Shown piece by piece: positions 1-7,064 of a stretch of 19,981 nucleotides of DNA. Origin of the DNA: an uncultured Rhodoplanes sp. GTDB taxonomy: Bacteria > Pseudomonadota > Alphaproteobacteria > Rhizobiales > Xanthobacteraceae. The DNA lies in assembly GCA_936924235.1 (NCBI GenBank), contig CAKZHN010000266.1:1-19981 (forward strand). Direction: 5' to 3'. The notes beneath the pieces were generated by a model. That model made no database searches, was not told the DNA's origin, and was given only the letters and a program-made list of their open reading frames with translations. Position 1 is the stretch's first letter, and the number at the start of each line of letters is the position of its first letter. The position numbers were made by a program, and so were the translations under genes.

Positions 1-279
1 CGCTCGCTGGCTTCGGCCTTCATCGTCGCGGTGATGGGGGCGATCCTGCTCGCGGTGCTCGGCGTCACGGTGAGCCGCGGCGGCGGCCACGCCACGTCGG
101 TGGTTGAGAGCGTGAGCACGGCCGGTCCCGGCGCCGCGCTGGTGTTTCGCTGGGTGTTCCTGGCGGCGTTCGGCTTCCTGGCGCTGAGCCTCGTGTTCCT
201 GCACTTCATGGAGGAACGCCCGCTGCGCACCAGCGTCCATCCCACCGATCCGCCGGTTGCGCCGCCGCCGGCGCGGTAG
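1..279 (+). CDS. MFS efflux transporter, C-terminal fragment
   Basis: The reading frame is open from base 1 and stops with TAG at 277-279, so only the last 92 residues are present. They contain two hydrophobic segments (about residues 6-21 and 51-70) joined by a Gly/Ser-rich loop, then a short Pro-rich cytoplasmic tail. The final helix followed by 'HFMEERPLR' resembles the last helix of 14-TM DHA2 (EmrB/QacA-type) proton-driven drug exporters of rhizobia. That family call is inference from a short piece. Any partner membrane fusion protein would lie outside the window. It could be another MFS subfamily; being the C-terminal end of an integral membrane transporter is fairly secure. Confidence 0.65.
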   Translation, partial: RSLASAFIVAVMGAILLAVLGVTVSRGGGHATSVVESVSTAGPGAALVFRWVFLAAFGFLALSLVFLHFMEERPLRTSVHPTDPPVAPPPAR

Positions 280-312
280 GCGATTGGTTGCGAACGATAC
301 ATCTTTGAATTG

Positions 313-336
313 TAAGCCGAAATATGAAGCGGCTTA
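313..336. repeat. Inverted repeat downstream of the MFS fragment
   Basis: Perfect 7-bp arms TAAGCCG (313-319) and CGGCTTA (330-336) flank a 10-base loop, 33 bases after the MFS stop. It may be a weak terminator or transcript-end structure for the MFS gene; it is followed by AAAATTTG rather than a clear T-run, so termination is only a guess. Confidence 0.4.
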
Positions 337-371
337 AAATTTGACAGGGCGTGAAGGCATTGCCGGGCGCT

Positions 372-389
372 GTGTCATCTACATGACAC
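372..389. promoter_or_regulatory. Operator-like palindrome upstream of the chemoreceptor
   Basis: Perfect dyad GTGTCAT-CTAC-ATGACAC, 7-bp arms and 4-bp centre, in the 323-bp gap (280-602) between the MFS fragment and the chemoreceptor gene. A TTGACA hexamer lies just upstream at 341-346, but no good -10 box follows at normal spacing. The symmetry and size suit a dimeric transcription factor; which factor is unknown. Apart from this dyad, the 313-336 repeat and the ribosome-binding site at 590-596, I see nothing else in this gap. Confidence 0.4.
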
Positions 390-602
390 TCCTTGGAAAT
401 TTCGCCGCTAACCAACCATTAACCGAACCGGGTCACTTTACCCCTGGTTGCATTTCGCCGGGGCTTCGAAGTTCTCTCCGGCGATGCAGGCCACGGGCGC
501 GATGGGGACGCGCGTCTAAGCAAAAACAAGAATGAACGCCTGGTCTTTGCCGGGCACGGCAACGCTTGGCCGCTGTCCTGCGGCCGGTCAAAGGAGCTCG
601 GC

Positions 603-2393
603 ATGTTCGGACTGGGGAAGAGGAAGCAAGCCGCCAGCGACACGCAGGCGCTCGACATGACGGATCTGCTCGGCCAGATCGCCGCGATCAACAAATCGCA
701 GGCGGTGATCGAGTTCGATCTCGTCGGCACGATCCTCAAAGCCAACGACAATTTCCTGAACACGCTCGGCTACACGCTGGCCGAGGTGCAGGGCCAGCAC
801 CACCGCATGTTCGTCGAGCCCGGCTATCGCGAGAGCGCCGAATACAAGCAGTTCTGGGAGAAGCTCGGCCGCGGCGAATACGACACCGGCGAGTACAAGC
901 GGCTCGGCAAGGGCGGCAAGGAGGTCTGGATCCAGGCGAGCTACAACCCGGTCCTCGATGCGGCCGGCAAGCCCTACAAGGTGGTGAAATACGCCGCCGA
1001 CGTAACCGCGCAGAAGCTTCGCAACGCCGACTTCGAGGGCCAGCTCGCCGCGATCGGAAAATCGCAGGCGGTGATCGAGTTTGATCTCACCGGAAAAATT
1101 CTCACCGCCAACGACAACTTCCTCAAGACGCTGGGCTACACGCTGGCCGAGGTGCAGGGCCAGCATCACCGCATGTTCGTCGAGCCGGCCTATCGTGACA
1201 GCAGCGAATACAAGCTGTTCTGGGAGAAGCTCGGCCGCGGCGAATACGACGCCGGCCAGTACAAGCGGATCGGCAAGGGCGGCAGGACGGTCTGGATCCA
1301 GGCGAGCTACAACCCGATCCGCGATCTCAACGGCCGGCCCGTGAAGGTCGTCAAGTACGCCTCCGACATCACCGAGTTGCAGACCATCGCGGAGTTCGTG
1401 GTGAATGCCGCGTCCAGCAAGGACCTCGAGCATCGCCTTCCGCTGGAGGGCAAGGCCGGCGCGACGCGGCTCGTCAGCGAAGGCTTCAACGGCTTCCTCG
1501 ACACGTTCGCGGAATTGCTGACCGACATCGCGTCGGCGTCGCACGAGGTCACCAACGCGGCTTCCGAGATTTCAACCGCCACCACCGACATGTCGCAGCG
1601 CACCGAGGAGCAGGCCGCGAGCCTCGAGCAGACCTCGGCGTCAATGGAGCAGATTTCCGCGACGGTGCGGAAGAACTCCGAGAACGCGCAGCAGGCCAAC
1701 CAGTCGGCGATCGCCACTCACGGCGTCGCCGATCGCGGCGGTGCGGTGGTGGCGCAGGCGGTCGGCGCCATGTCGAGGATCGAGGAGTCGTCGCGCAAGA
1801 TCTCCGACATCATCGGGGTGATCGACGAGATCGCGCGCCAGACCAACCTGCTTGCGCTCAACGCCGCGGTCGAGGCGGCGCGCGCCGGCGACGCCGGCCG
1901 CGGCTTCGCGGTGGTGGCGTCGGAGGTGCGGAGCCTCGCACAGCGCTCGTCCCAGGCTGCAAAAGACATCAAGGACCTGATCAACAACAGCACGTCGCAG
2001 GTCAAGGAGGGCGTCGATCTGGTCAACCGCGCCGGCGAGCAGCTCAAGGGCATCGTGCAGTCGATCAAGGGCGTGGCCGACGTGGTCGCGGAAATCGCCG
2101 CGGCATCGGCCGAGCAGTCGGGCGGCATCGAGCAGGTCAACAAGGCGCTGTCGCAGATGGACCAGATGACGCAGCAGAACTCGGCGCTGGTCGAGCAGAA
2201 CGCCGCCGGCGCGAAATCGCTCCAGCATCAGGCTGCGCTGATGGATCAGCGGGTGTCGGTGTTCAATCTCGGCGACGGCGGCACGGCCACGCCGGCAAAG
2301 CATCCGGCAGCGCCGGCAGCTCCGAAAGGCAAGGCGCGTCAGCTGCGCACGGTCGGTGCGACGGCGCTGGCCAACGACATGGCGGAGTTCTGA
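603..2393 (+). CDS. Cytoplasmic double-PAS methyl-accepting chemotaxis protein
   Basis: The 596-residue protein has two PAS domains (about 24-135 and 146-257), a short linker, and an MCP signalling coiled coil (about 300-550). The conserved hairpin tip, reading IDEIARQTNLLALNAAVEAA, is near residues 405-430. There is no signal peptide or transmembrane helix, so it should act in the cytoplasm, passing an intracellular redox or ligand signal to CheW/CheA. The layout matches Pseudomonas BdlA and soluble Aer-like receptors. The two PAS domains are about 80% identical over 108 residues with a 122-residue period. The C-terminus (NDMAEF) lacks a CheR/CheB-docking pentapeptide. The ATG start is supported by AAAGGAG at 590-596. 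No che genes are nearby, so it is an orphan receptor. Ligand and any heme/FAD cofactor cannot be read from the sequence. Confidence 0.95.
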   Translation: MFGLGKRKQAASDTQALDMTDLLGQIAAINKSQAVIEFDLVGTILKANDNFLNTLGYTLAEVQGQHHRMFVEPGYRESAEYKQFWEKLGRGEYDTGEYKRLGKGGKEVWIQASYNPVLDAAGKPYKVVKYAADVTAQKLRNADFEGQLAAIGKSQAVIEFDLTGKILTANDNFLKTLGYTLAEVQGQHHRMFVEPAYRDSSEYKLFWEKLGRGEYDAGQYKRIGKGGRTVWIQASYNPIRDLNGRPVKVVKYASDITELQTIAEFVVNAASSKDLEHRLPLEGKAGATRLVSEGFNGFLDTFAELLTDIASASHEVTNAASEISTATTDMSQRTEEQAASLEQTSASMEQISATVRKNSENAQQANQSAIATHGVADRGGAVVAQAVGAMSRIEESSRKISDIIGVIDEIARQTNLLALNAAVEAARAGDAGRGFAVVASEVRSLAQRSSQAAKDIKDLINNSTSQVKEGVDLVNRAGEQLKGIVQSIKGVADVVAEIAAASAEQSGGIEQVNKALSQMDQMTQQNSALVEQNAAGAKSLQHQAALMDQRVSVFNLGDGGTATPAKHPAAPAAPKGKARQLRTVGATALANDMAEF

Positions 2394-2414
2394 CCGCCGG
2401 CAGCCGGGCAGCGC

Positions 2415-3074
2415 TCAGAGATTGGCGAGCCAGCCCTCGGCCGAGGCGTAGCGCACGAGCTCGGCGCGGGTGCTCAGCCCCAGCTTCTCCAGGCCACGCG
2501 CCTTGTAGGTCTCGACCGACTTCACGCCGATGTCGAGCCGCCGCGCCGTCTCCTTGTTGGTGAAGCCCAGCGCCGTGAGCTTCAGCACCTCGCTCTCGCG
2601 CTCGGTCAGCGCCGGCATCATCGGCTTGTCGCCGCCGCGGCCCTGGCGCGGCATGTTGCTGACGAAGACGCGGTCGGCGATCGCGGGATCGACATAGATG
2701 CCGCCGGTCAGCACGGCGCGCAGCGCCTGGGTCAGGCTCTCGGCGGCCGAGCGCTTCAGCAGATAGCCGCGGACGCCGGCGTCGAGCGCCTGCTTGAGGA
2801 AGGCGCGGTCCTCGTACACGGTCAGCACCACGACGCGCGAGGCGGGCGCCTCGTCGGCGAGGCGGCGCGCCAGCGCGATGCCGTTGAGCTCCGGCATCGA
2901 GATGTCGATCAGCGCGATGTCCGGCCGCTTCTCGGTGATCAGCTTGAGCGCGGCGAGACCGTCGGTCGCGGTGCCGGCGATCTCGAAGTCCGGCTCGGAC
3001 TCGATCAGGCCGCGCAGCCCGTTGAGCACAATCGGGTGATCGTCGCAGAGCGCGATGGATGATTTTGCTGTCAC
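2415..3074 (-). CDS. NarL/FixJ-family response regulator (LuxR-type HTH)
   Basis: A 219-residue protein. The receiver domain (about 5-120) has the acidic pair D11/D12, the phospho-acceptor D57 (in LIDISMPELNG), T85 and K107. A LuxR-type helix-turn-helix (about 156-210, LTERESEVLKLTALGFTNKE then KSVETYKARGLEKLGL) forms the DNA-binding domain. I start it at GTG 3074: the kinase stop TGA overlaps it as GTGA, a classic translational-coupling arrangement, and the receiver begins immediately after. The frame stays open upstream to an ATG at 3500, but that extension is antisense-like filler inside the kinase. It is the cognate regulator of the adjacent sensor kinase. Target genes are unknown; the palindrome at 5192-5209 before the operon is a candidate autoregulatory site. 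It converges on the chemoreceptor with only a 21-base gap. Confidence 0.95.
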   Translation of the reverse strand: MTAKSSIALCDDHPIVLNGLRGLIESEPDFEIAGTATDGLAALKLITEKRPDIALIDISMPELNGIALARRLADEAPASRVVVLTVYEDRAFLKQALDAGVRGYLLKRSAAESLTQALRAVLTGGIYVDPAIADRVFVSNMPRQGRGGDKPMMPALTERESEVLKLTALGFTNKETARRLDIGVKSVETYKARGLEKLGLSTRAELVRYASAEGWLANL

Positions 3075-5149
3075 GCTGAGAGCCTCGCTATGTCGGCCGG
3101 GATCCGGGCAAAGACCGTGGTGCCGACGCCTGTGGATGATTCGATTTCCAGCTCGCCGCCGATCAGCGCCAGCCGCTCGCGCATGCCGGCGACGCCGAGC
3201 CCGCGCCGGGCTTTGCCGTTCAAGGTTTGGCCGTTCAGGGCCGCACCATTGGCGCCGTTGCCGTTGAGCACCGCGGTGTCGAAGCCGCGGCCGTTGTCCT
3301 CGATGGTGAGCTGCACGATGTCGCCGCTGCGGCCGACCACCACGCTGACCGAGGTCGCCTCGCGGGCGTGCTTGGCGATGTTGGTCAGCGCCTCCTGAAC
3401 GATGCGGTAGATCGCGGTGCGCTGCTCGTCGGACAGCGTGTCGAGATCGATGTCGCCGCCGCGCAGGAAGTCGGCCGGGATGCCGAACTGCTGGCTCCAT
3501 TCGGACACGTAGTTGGCGAGCGCGGTGTTCAGCCCGAGCTCGTTGATCGAGGCGGGGCGCAGCTCGCGGGCGATGCGGTCCAGCGACTTGCCGATCTGGT
3601 CCATGCGCTCGCGCAGCGCGCGGATGCGGCTCCGGCCGGCCTCGTTGTACTGGATCTCGAGGCCCTTGAGCTCGAGCAGCGCCGCGGTCAGCGTCTGGCC
3701 GGTCTCGTCGTGCAGCTCGCGCGCCAGGCGAAGCCGCTCATCCTCCTGGGCCTGCATCAGGCGCCGGCGCAGGTCGTCGCGTTCCGACACCGCGGCCGAC
3801 AGCCGCGCGGCGGCCCGCACCCGCGCCGTGGTGTCGATGATGGTGACGATCTCGAAGTGGCCGGCCCGCGGCGCGACCGGGTTGGCCAGGATCTCGATCG
3901 GGAACTCGGCGCCGTCCTTGCGCAACGCATAGAAGCTGCGGTCGCCGGTGGTGGCGGGCTTCAGGCGGACCAGGGCATCGCCGGCAGCGGCTTTCGAGGT
4001 GTCGCGAAAACGCTCGGGAAACAACGTGTCGACCGGATGGCCGGTCAGCTCGCCGCGTTCGTAGCCGAACTTCTGGTCGATCTTCTCGTTGGTCAGCACG
4101 ATGCGCCGCTTCTCGTCGACCACCAGCACGCCGTTCGGCGCGGACTCGAACAGGATGCGGAACTCCTCGCGGGTCGGTGTGCGGTCGATGCCCAGCACGC
4201 CGACCGAGCGCGGCAGATAGCCGGACAACAGATAGGTCAGCGCCACCGACAGCGCGAGCAGCGCGCCGCTCGCCACCGCGTAGTTGACCAGCGCGCCGTT
4301 CTGCGGGGCTTCGAGCAGCGTCAGCGGCACGCCGATCGAGACGATCCAGCCGGTGGTGGTCGAGCGCCGCCAGGTCCAGCGCGTGTCTTCGCCCTCGCGC
4401 GACAGGCCGAAGTTGACGCCTTCGGCCGAGCCCGCATCGCTGAAGTCGAACTTGACCCTGGTGCCGACATACTCGCTGTGGCGCTCGGAGCGGGCGATGA
4501 TGGTGTTGCCGCGGTCGACCAGGGTGACGGTCCATTGTCCCGGCAGGCCGGCATTGCTCAGCGCCGCCGCAAAGGTGTCGAGCGGGATCGCGACCAGGAG
4601 GTAGTAGGCGTTGGCGCCGCCGCGGGCGACCGGAATGCCGACGGTGATGACCGACTGGTTCATGACCGAGCCGAAGAACACGTTGGACACCGACGGCTTG
4701 CCGCTTTCCAGCGCCTCGCGCATGGAGACCAGGGCTTGCGGCGTCGTGACCTGCGGCAGCTCTTCGCCCCATTTGACGATGGTGTTGACGATCTGCCGGC
4801 CGCTCGGCACGTCGCGCAGCACGATCTCGACGCCGAGCTGCCGCGCCACCTCGGTCATCTGCCGGTGAAAGCGCTCGAAGTCCTGGGTCTGCAGGAACTG
4901 GGAGCTCGCCAGCGCGATCAGCACCGCCTTGGCCGAGGCGATCTCGTGATCGATATCGGCCATCACCTCCTTGGTCTTGTCGTCGGCGTTGCGCTCGATC
5001 TGCGTGCGCTCGGAGCGCGCCGCCTGGATGGTCAGCCAGCCGTCGAACGCGAGCGCAGGCACCAGCGCCGCGGCGACCAGCGCCACGAGGCGGAAGCGGA
5101 GCGAGCGGCTCCGGGCGCGAAGGCCCGCGAAGAAGGCGGCGGTGGTCAC
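3071..5149 (-). CDS. Membrane sensor histidine kinase (HisKA_3, NarX/DegS-type) with PAS
   Basis: 692 residues. A transmembrane helix (about 20-40), a periplasmic double-Cache-like sensor region (about 45-280), a second helix (about 287-308), a PAS domain (about 325-440), then a HisKA_3 dimerisation domain with phospho-acceptor H480 in RELHDETGQ and a GHKL ATPase (N box EALTNIAKHA near 585, DNGRGFD at 618-624, GLGVAGM from 650). It autophosphorylates on ATP and passes phosphate to the downstream LuxR-type regulator, whose start overlaps its stop. Start is GTG 5149, with GAGGG about 10 bases upstream; later starts would remove the first membrane helix. Oddity: the ATP-lid carries an Asn-Gly-rich insertion at residues 627-647. 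The signal sensed is unknown; Cache domains usually bind small molecules such as organic acids or amino acids. Confidence 0.93.
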   Translation of the reverse strand: MTTAAFFAGLRARSRSLRFRLVALVAAALVPALAFDGWLTIQAARSERTQIERNADDKTKEVMADIDHEIASAKAVLIALASSQFLQTQDFERFHRQMTEVARQLGVEIVLRDVPSGRQIVNTIVKWGEELPQVTTPQALVSMREALESGKPSVSNVFFGSVMNQSVITVGIPVARGGANAYYLLVAIPLDTFAAALSNAGLPGQWTVTLVDRGNTIIARSERHSEYVGTRVKFDFSDAGSAEGVNFGLSREGEDTRWTWRRSTTTGWIVSIGVPLTLLEAPQNGALVNYAVASGALLALSVALTYLLSGYLPRSVGVLGIDRTPTREEFRILFESAPNGVLVVDEKRRIVLTNEKIDQKFGYERGELTGHPVDTLFPERFRDTSKAAAGDALVRLKPATTGDRSFYALRKDGAEFPIEILANPVAPRAGHFEIVTIIDTTARVRAAARLSAAVSERDDLRRRLMQAQEDERLRLARELHDETGQTLTAALLELKGLEIQYNEAGRSRIRALRERMDQIGKSLDRIARELRPASINELGLNTALANYVSEWSQQFGIPADFLRGGDIDLDTLSDEQRTAIYRIVQEALTNIAKHAREATSVSVVVGRSGDIVQLTIEDNGRGFDTAVLNGNGANGAALNGQTLNGKARRGLGVAGMRERLALIGGELEIESSTGVGTTVFARIPADIARLSA

Positions 5150-5191
5150 GGCGGCTGAACCCTCAGCACAGTCTTCCGGCTATGCGCTGGC

Positions 5192-5209
5192 CGCAATCGT
5201 CCGATTGCG
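5192..5209. promoter_or_regulatory. Perfect palindrome upstream of the kinase/regulator operon
   Basis: CGCAATCG-TC-CGATTGCG: 8-bp perfect arms with a 2-bp centre, 43-60 bases before the kinase GTG start. This is the size of a dimeric regulator site, so it could be an operator for the LuxR-type regulator encoded in the same operon, or a 5'-leader hairpin. The symmetry is directly visible; its function is inference. Confidence 0.45.
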
Positions 5210-5325
5210 CCGTTGCTGAACACCCGGTTACCGAGTCGAAGCAAGTCTCACCATTTGCGGCGCTGCGTCCAGCTTTGCGTCAAGGATAGCACCGCACGGC
5301 CCGGGACCATGCACCGGTTTTCAAG

Positions 5326-5363
5326 GCAAAAAGAAGCTCCGGTCCCCCCGGACCGGAGCTTCT
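5326..5363 (-). terminator. Strong intrinsic terminator (minus strand)
   Basis: Perfect 14-bp stem: left arm 5332-5345, right arm 5350-5363, with a 4-base loop at 5346-5349. Read on the minus strand the stem is followed by CTTTTTGCC, a proper T-tract. It should end transcripts from the minus-strand MFS gene, whose stop lies about 190 bases upstream, or end a separate small RNA made from 5364-5555. It also insulates the kinase operon from read-through. Confidence 0.88.
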
Positions 5364-5437
5364 CCAGTGCGCCGGGGCTCAGACCCAATCCCGGCCTCGA
5401 CTCCGGTATCGGACCGCGATTGCCGAATCCTGAAAAT

Positions 5438-5454
5438 GTCGGGGAATCCCCGAC
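5438..5454. repeat. Short hairpin in the 5364-5555 non-coding interval
   Basis: GTCGGGG (5438-5444) and CCCCGAC (5448-5454) form a perfect 7-bp stem with a 3-base loop, between the MFS stop and the terminator at 5332-5363. A smaller CGGT/ACCG stem lies near 5403-5415. I see no convincing gene in 5364-5555; the content is structured non-coding sequence. Confidence 0.5.
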
Positions 5455-5555
5455 GGTTAGCCGAGGGTATTTGAGTGTCATTTGACGTGAAGTTTGCCGG
5501 CCACCGAGGCCGCGGCGGCGGGCCGGACCCGTTCGGCGCCGCGGTATTGAAGTTC

Positions 5556-6812
5556 CTAGGACGCGGCGGGCGCGCGCTCGAACCGGTCGGCGTGCCGCAA
5601 GGCCGGCACCAGCACGGCCCAGGCCACGGCCGCGACGATGGCTGCGACGCCGCCGACCACGACACACGGTACGACGCCGATCGCTGCGGCCAGCAGTCCG
5701 GACTCGACTTCGCCCAGCTCGCCCGAGCTGCCGGCCAGCAACGTATGCACGGCGCTGACCCGTCCCCGCATCGCATCCGGCGTCTGCGCCTGCACCAGCG
5801 TCTGCCGAACCAGCATGCTGACTGAGTCCGCTGCGCCCAGCGCCGCGAGGAAGACCAGCGCGATGATGAAGTTGGTCGAAAGCCCGAAACCGATGGTGGC
5901 GAGACCGTAGATCGCAACGACGGCCAGCAGCGTTGGCCCGGCGCGCCGCTCCAGCGGCCAATAGGCGAGCAGAGCCGAAGTCAGAATGCCGCCGACCGCC
6001 GGCGCGGTCCGCATGATCCCCAGCGCCCAGGGACCCGCATCGAATACTTCCTGCGCATAGTAGGGCAGCAGCGCGGAGACGCCGGCGAGCAGGACGGCCA
6101 CGAGGTCGAGCGTCATCGCCGCGAGCACGATCGGCGACGACCAGATGAACACAAAGCCCGCGAGCAGGGTCGACCATTTCGAATTCGTCGTCGTCTCCAC
6201 GCGAGCCGCGGGTCGCGGGCCGATCCCGATGCAAAACAGCACGCCCGCCGCGCCGATCGCGGCGGCCGCGAGGAACGGCACAGTCGGTCCGGCCATGTAA
6301 AGCAGCCCGCCGATGGCGGGCGCGAGCAGCCGCGCCGTGCCGCCGAATGAATTGGTCAGCGCGACGCCACGCGTGAGCCCGCCCTGAGGAACGAGATTGG
6401 GCAGCAGCGCCTTGCTCACCGGACCGAGGAAGGCTTTCGCCGAGCTGATGAAGACAACGATCAGGTAGATCGGCCAGACGGCGTCGAGCGTGGCCGCCCA
6501 GCACAGCGCGAACGCGCCGATGCTGAAGCCGGCTCCGGACAGCGCCAGCACGCGGCGCCGGTCGAAACGATCGGTCGCCATGCCGGTCAGCAACGAGAAC
6601 GCAATGAGCGGCAGGAAGCCGGCCATTCCGATCATGCCAAGGGCAAACGTGCTCTTGGTCTTGCTGAAGATCAGCCAGCCGGTCGCCACCACGATGATGT
6701 CTTCGGCGCAGCCGAACAGCGTGTCGGCCGCAATGAAGCTGGCAAGCGCGTTCTTGTAGGGAGTGGGCCGCGACGGCTCGGCGCCCATCGTAGGAATTTC
6801 GTCATTCGACAT
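5556..6812 (-). CDS. Major facilitator superfamily transporter (EntS-like MFS_3 type)
   Basis: A 418-residue polytopic inner-membrane protein with about 12 hydrophobic helices. The loop GMATDRFDRRRVL (about residues 77-89) is the MFS motif A between helices 2 and 3, and the second half carries TPDAMRGRVSAVHTLL, a repeat of that loop common in the MFS_3/EntS branch. Members export siderophores, drugs or other small molecules, or are of unknown specificity; the substrate cannot be told here. The ATG at 6812 has no strong Shine-Dalgarno; an in-frame ATG eight codons in (6788) is an alternative that loses nothing structural. It is transcribed alone, divergently from the TctC gene, and its transcript probably ends at the 5332-5363 terminator. 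Confidence 0.9.
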   Translation of the reverse strand: MSNDEIPTMGAEPSRPTPYKNALASFIAADTLFGCAEDIIVVATGWLIFSKTKSTFALGMIGMAGFLPLIAFSLLTGMATDRFDRRRVLALSGAGFSIGAFALCWAATLDAVWPIYLIVVFISSAKAFLGPVSKALLPNLVPQGGLTRGVALTNSFGGTARLLAPAIGGLLYMAGPTVPFLAAAAIGAAGVLFCIGIGPRPAARVETTTNSKWSTLLAGFVFIWSSPIVLAAMTLDLVAVLLAGVSALLPYYAQEVFDAGPWALGIMRTAPAVGGILTSALLAYWPLERRAGPTLLAVVAIYGLATIGFGLSTNFIIALVFLAALGAADSVSMLVRQTLVQAQTPDAMRGRVSAVHTLLAGSSGELGEVESGLLAAAIGVVPCVVVGGVAAIVAAVAWAVLVPALRHADRFERAPAAS

Positions 6813-7064
6813 GGATTGCGGAGATCATCAGGTTTGCGGCGGTCACGGTCGCGGGAAGGAAATCGGGTGTCGTCACGACGCCGTGGTCGTTCGGAGGCGG
6901 CGGAGGTTGGGGGATCGGTCGTTGATGGCGAGGGTTTACGTTGCTCGACGGCACAGAGCAACCGAAGGCGCACAACGCGGCCATGCACGCAGGCAGGGCC
7001 AGATTCCGCTCCGACCGGGTGCCGGGAGTGGTTATGCTTCCCGAAACGAACAGGGGAGGGATCG

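Noticed and set aside
341..346. TTGACA as the -35 box of a chemoreceptor promoter
   Set aside because: No acceptable -10 hexamer occurs 16-18 bases downstream.
2415..3500. Longer version of the response regulator starting at 3500
   Set aside because: The extra 142 residues are Arg-rich shadow sequence inside the kinase gene; the GTG at 3074 overlapping the kinase stop begins the receiver domain directly.
3227..5158. Long plus-strand open frame (643 codons) opposite the sensor kinase
   Set aside because: The translation is Arg/Ala/Gly/Asp-rich with no domain, and is the mirror of a well-supported kinase; a common effect of high GC codon bias.
5551..5559. Minus-strand GGAAC near the MFS stop as an EcfG general-stress promoter
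   Set aside because: No CGTT-type -10 element lies 16-17 bases further on.
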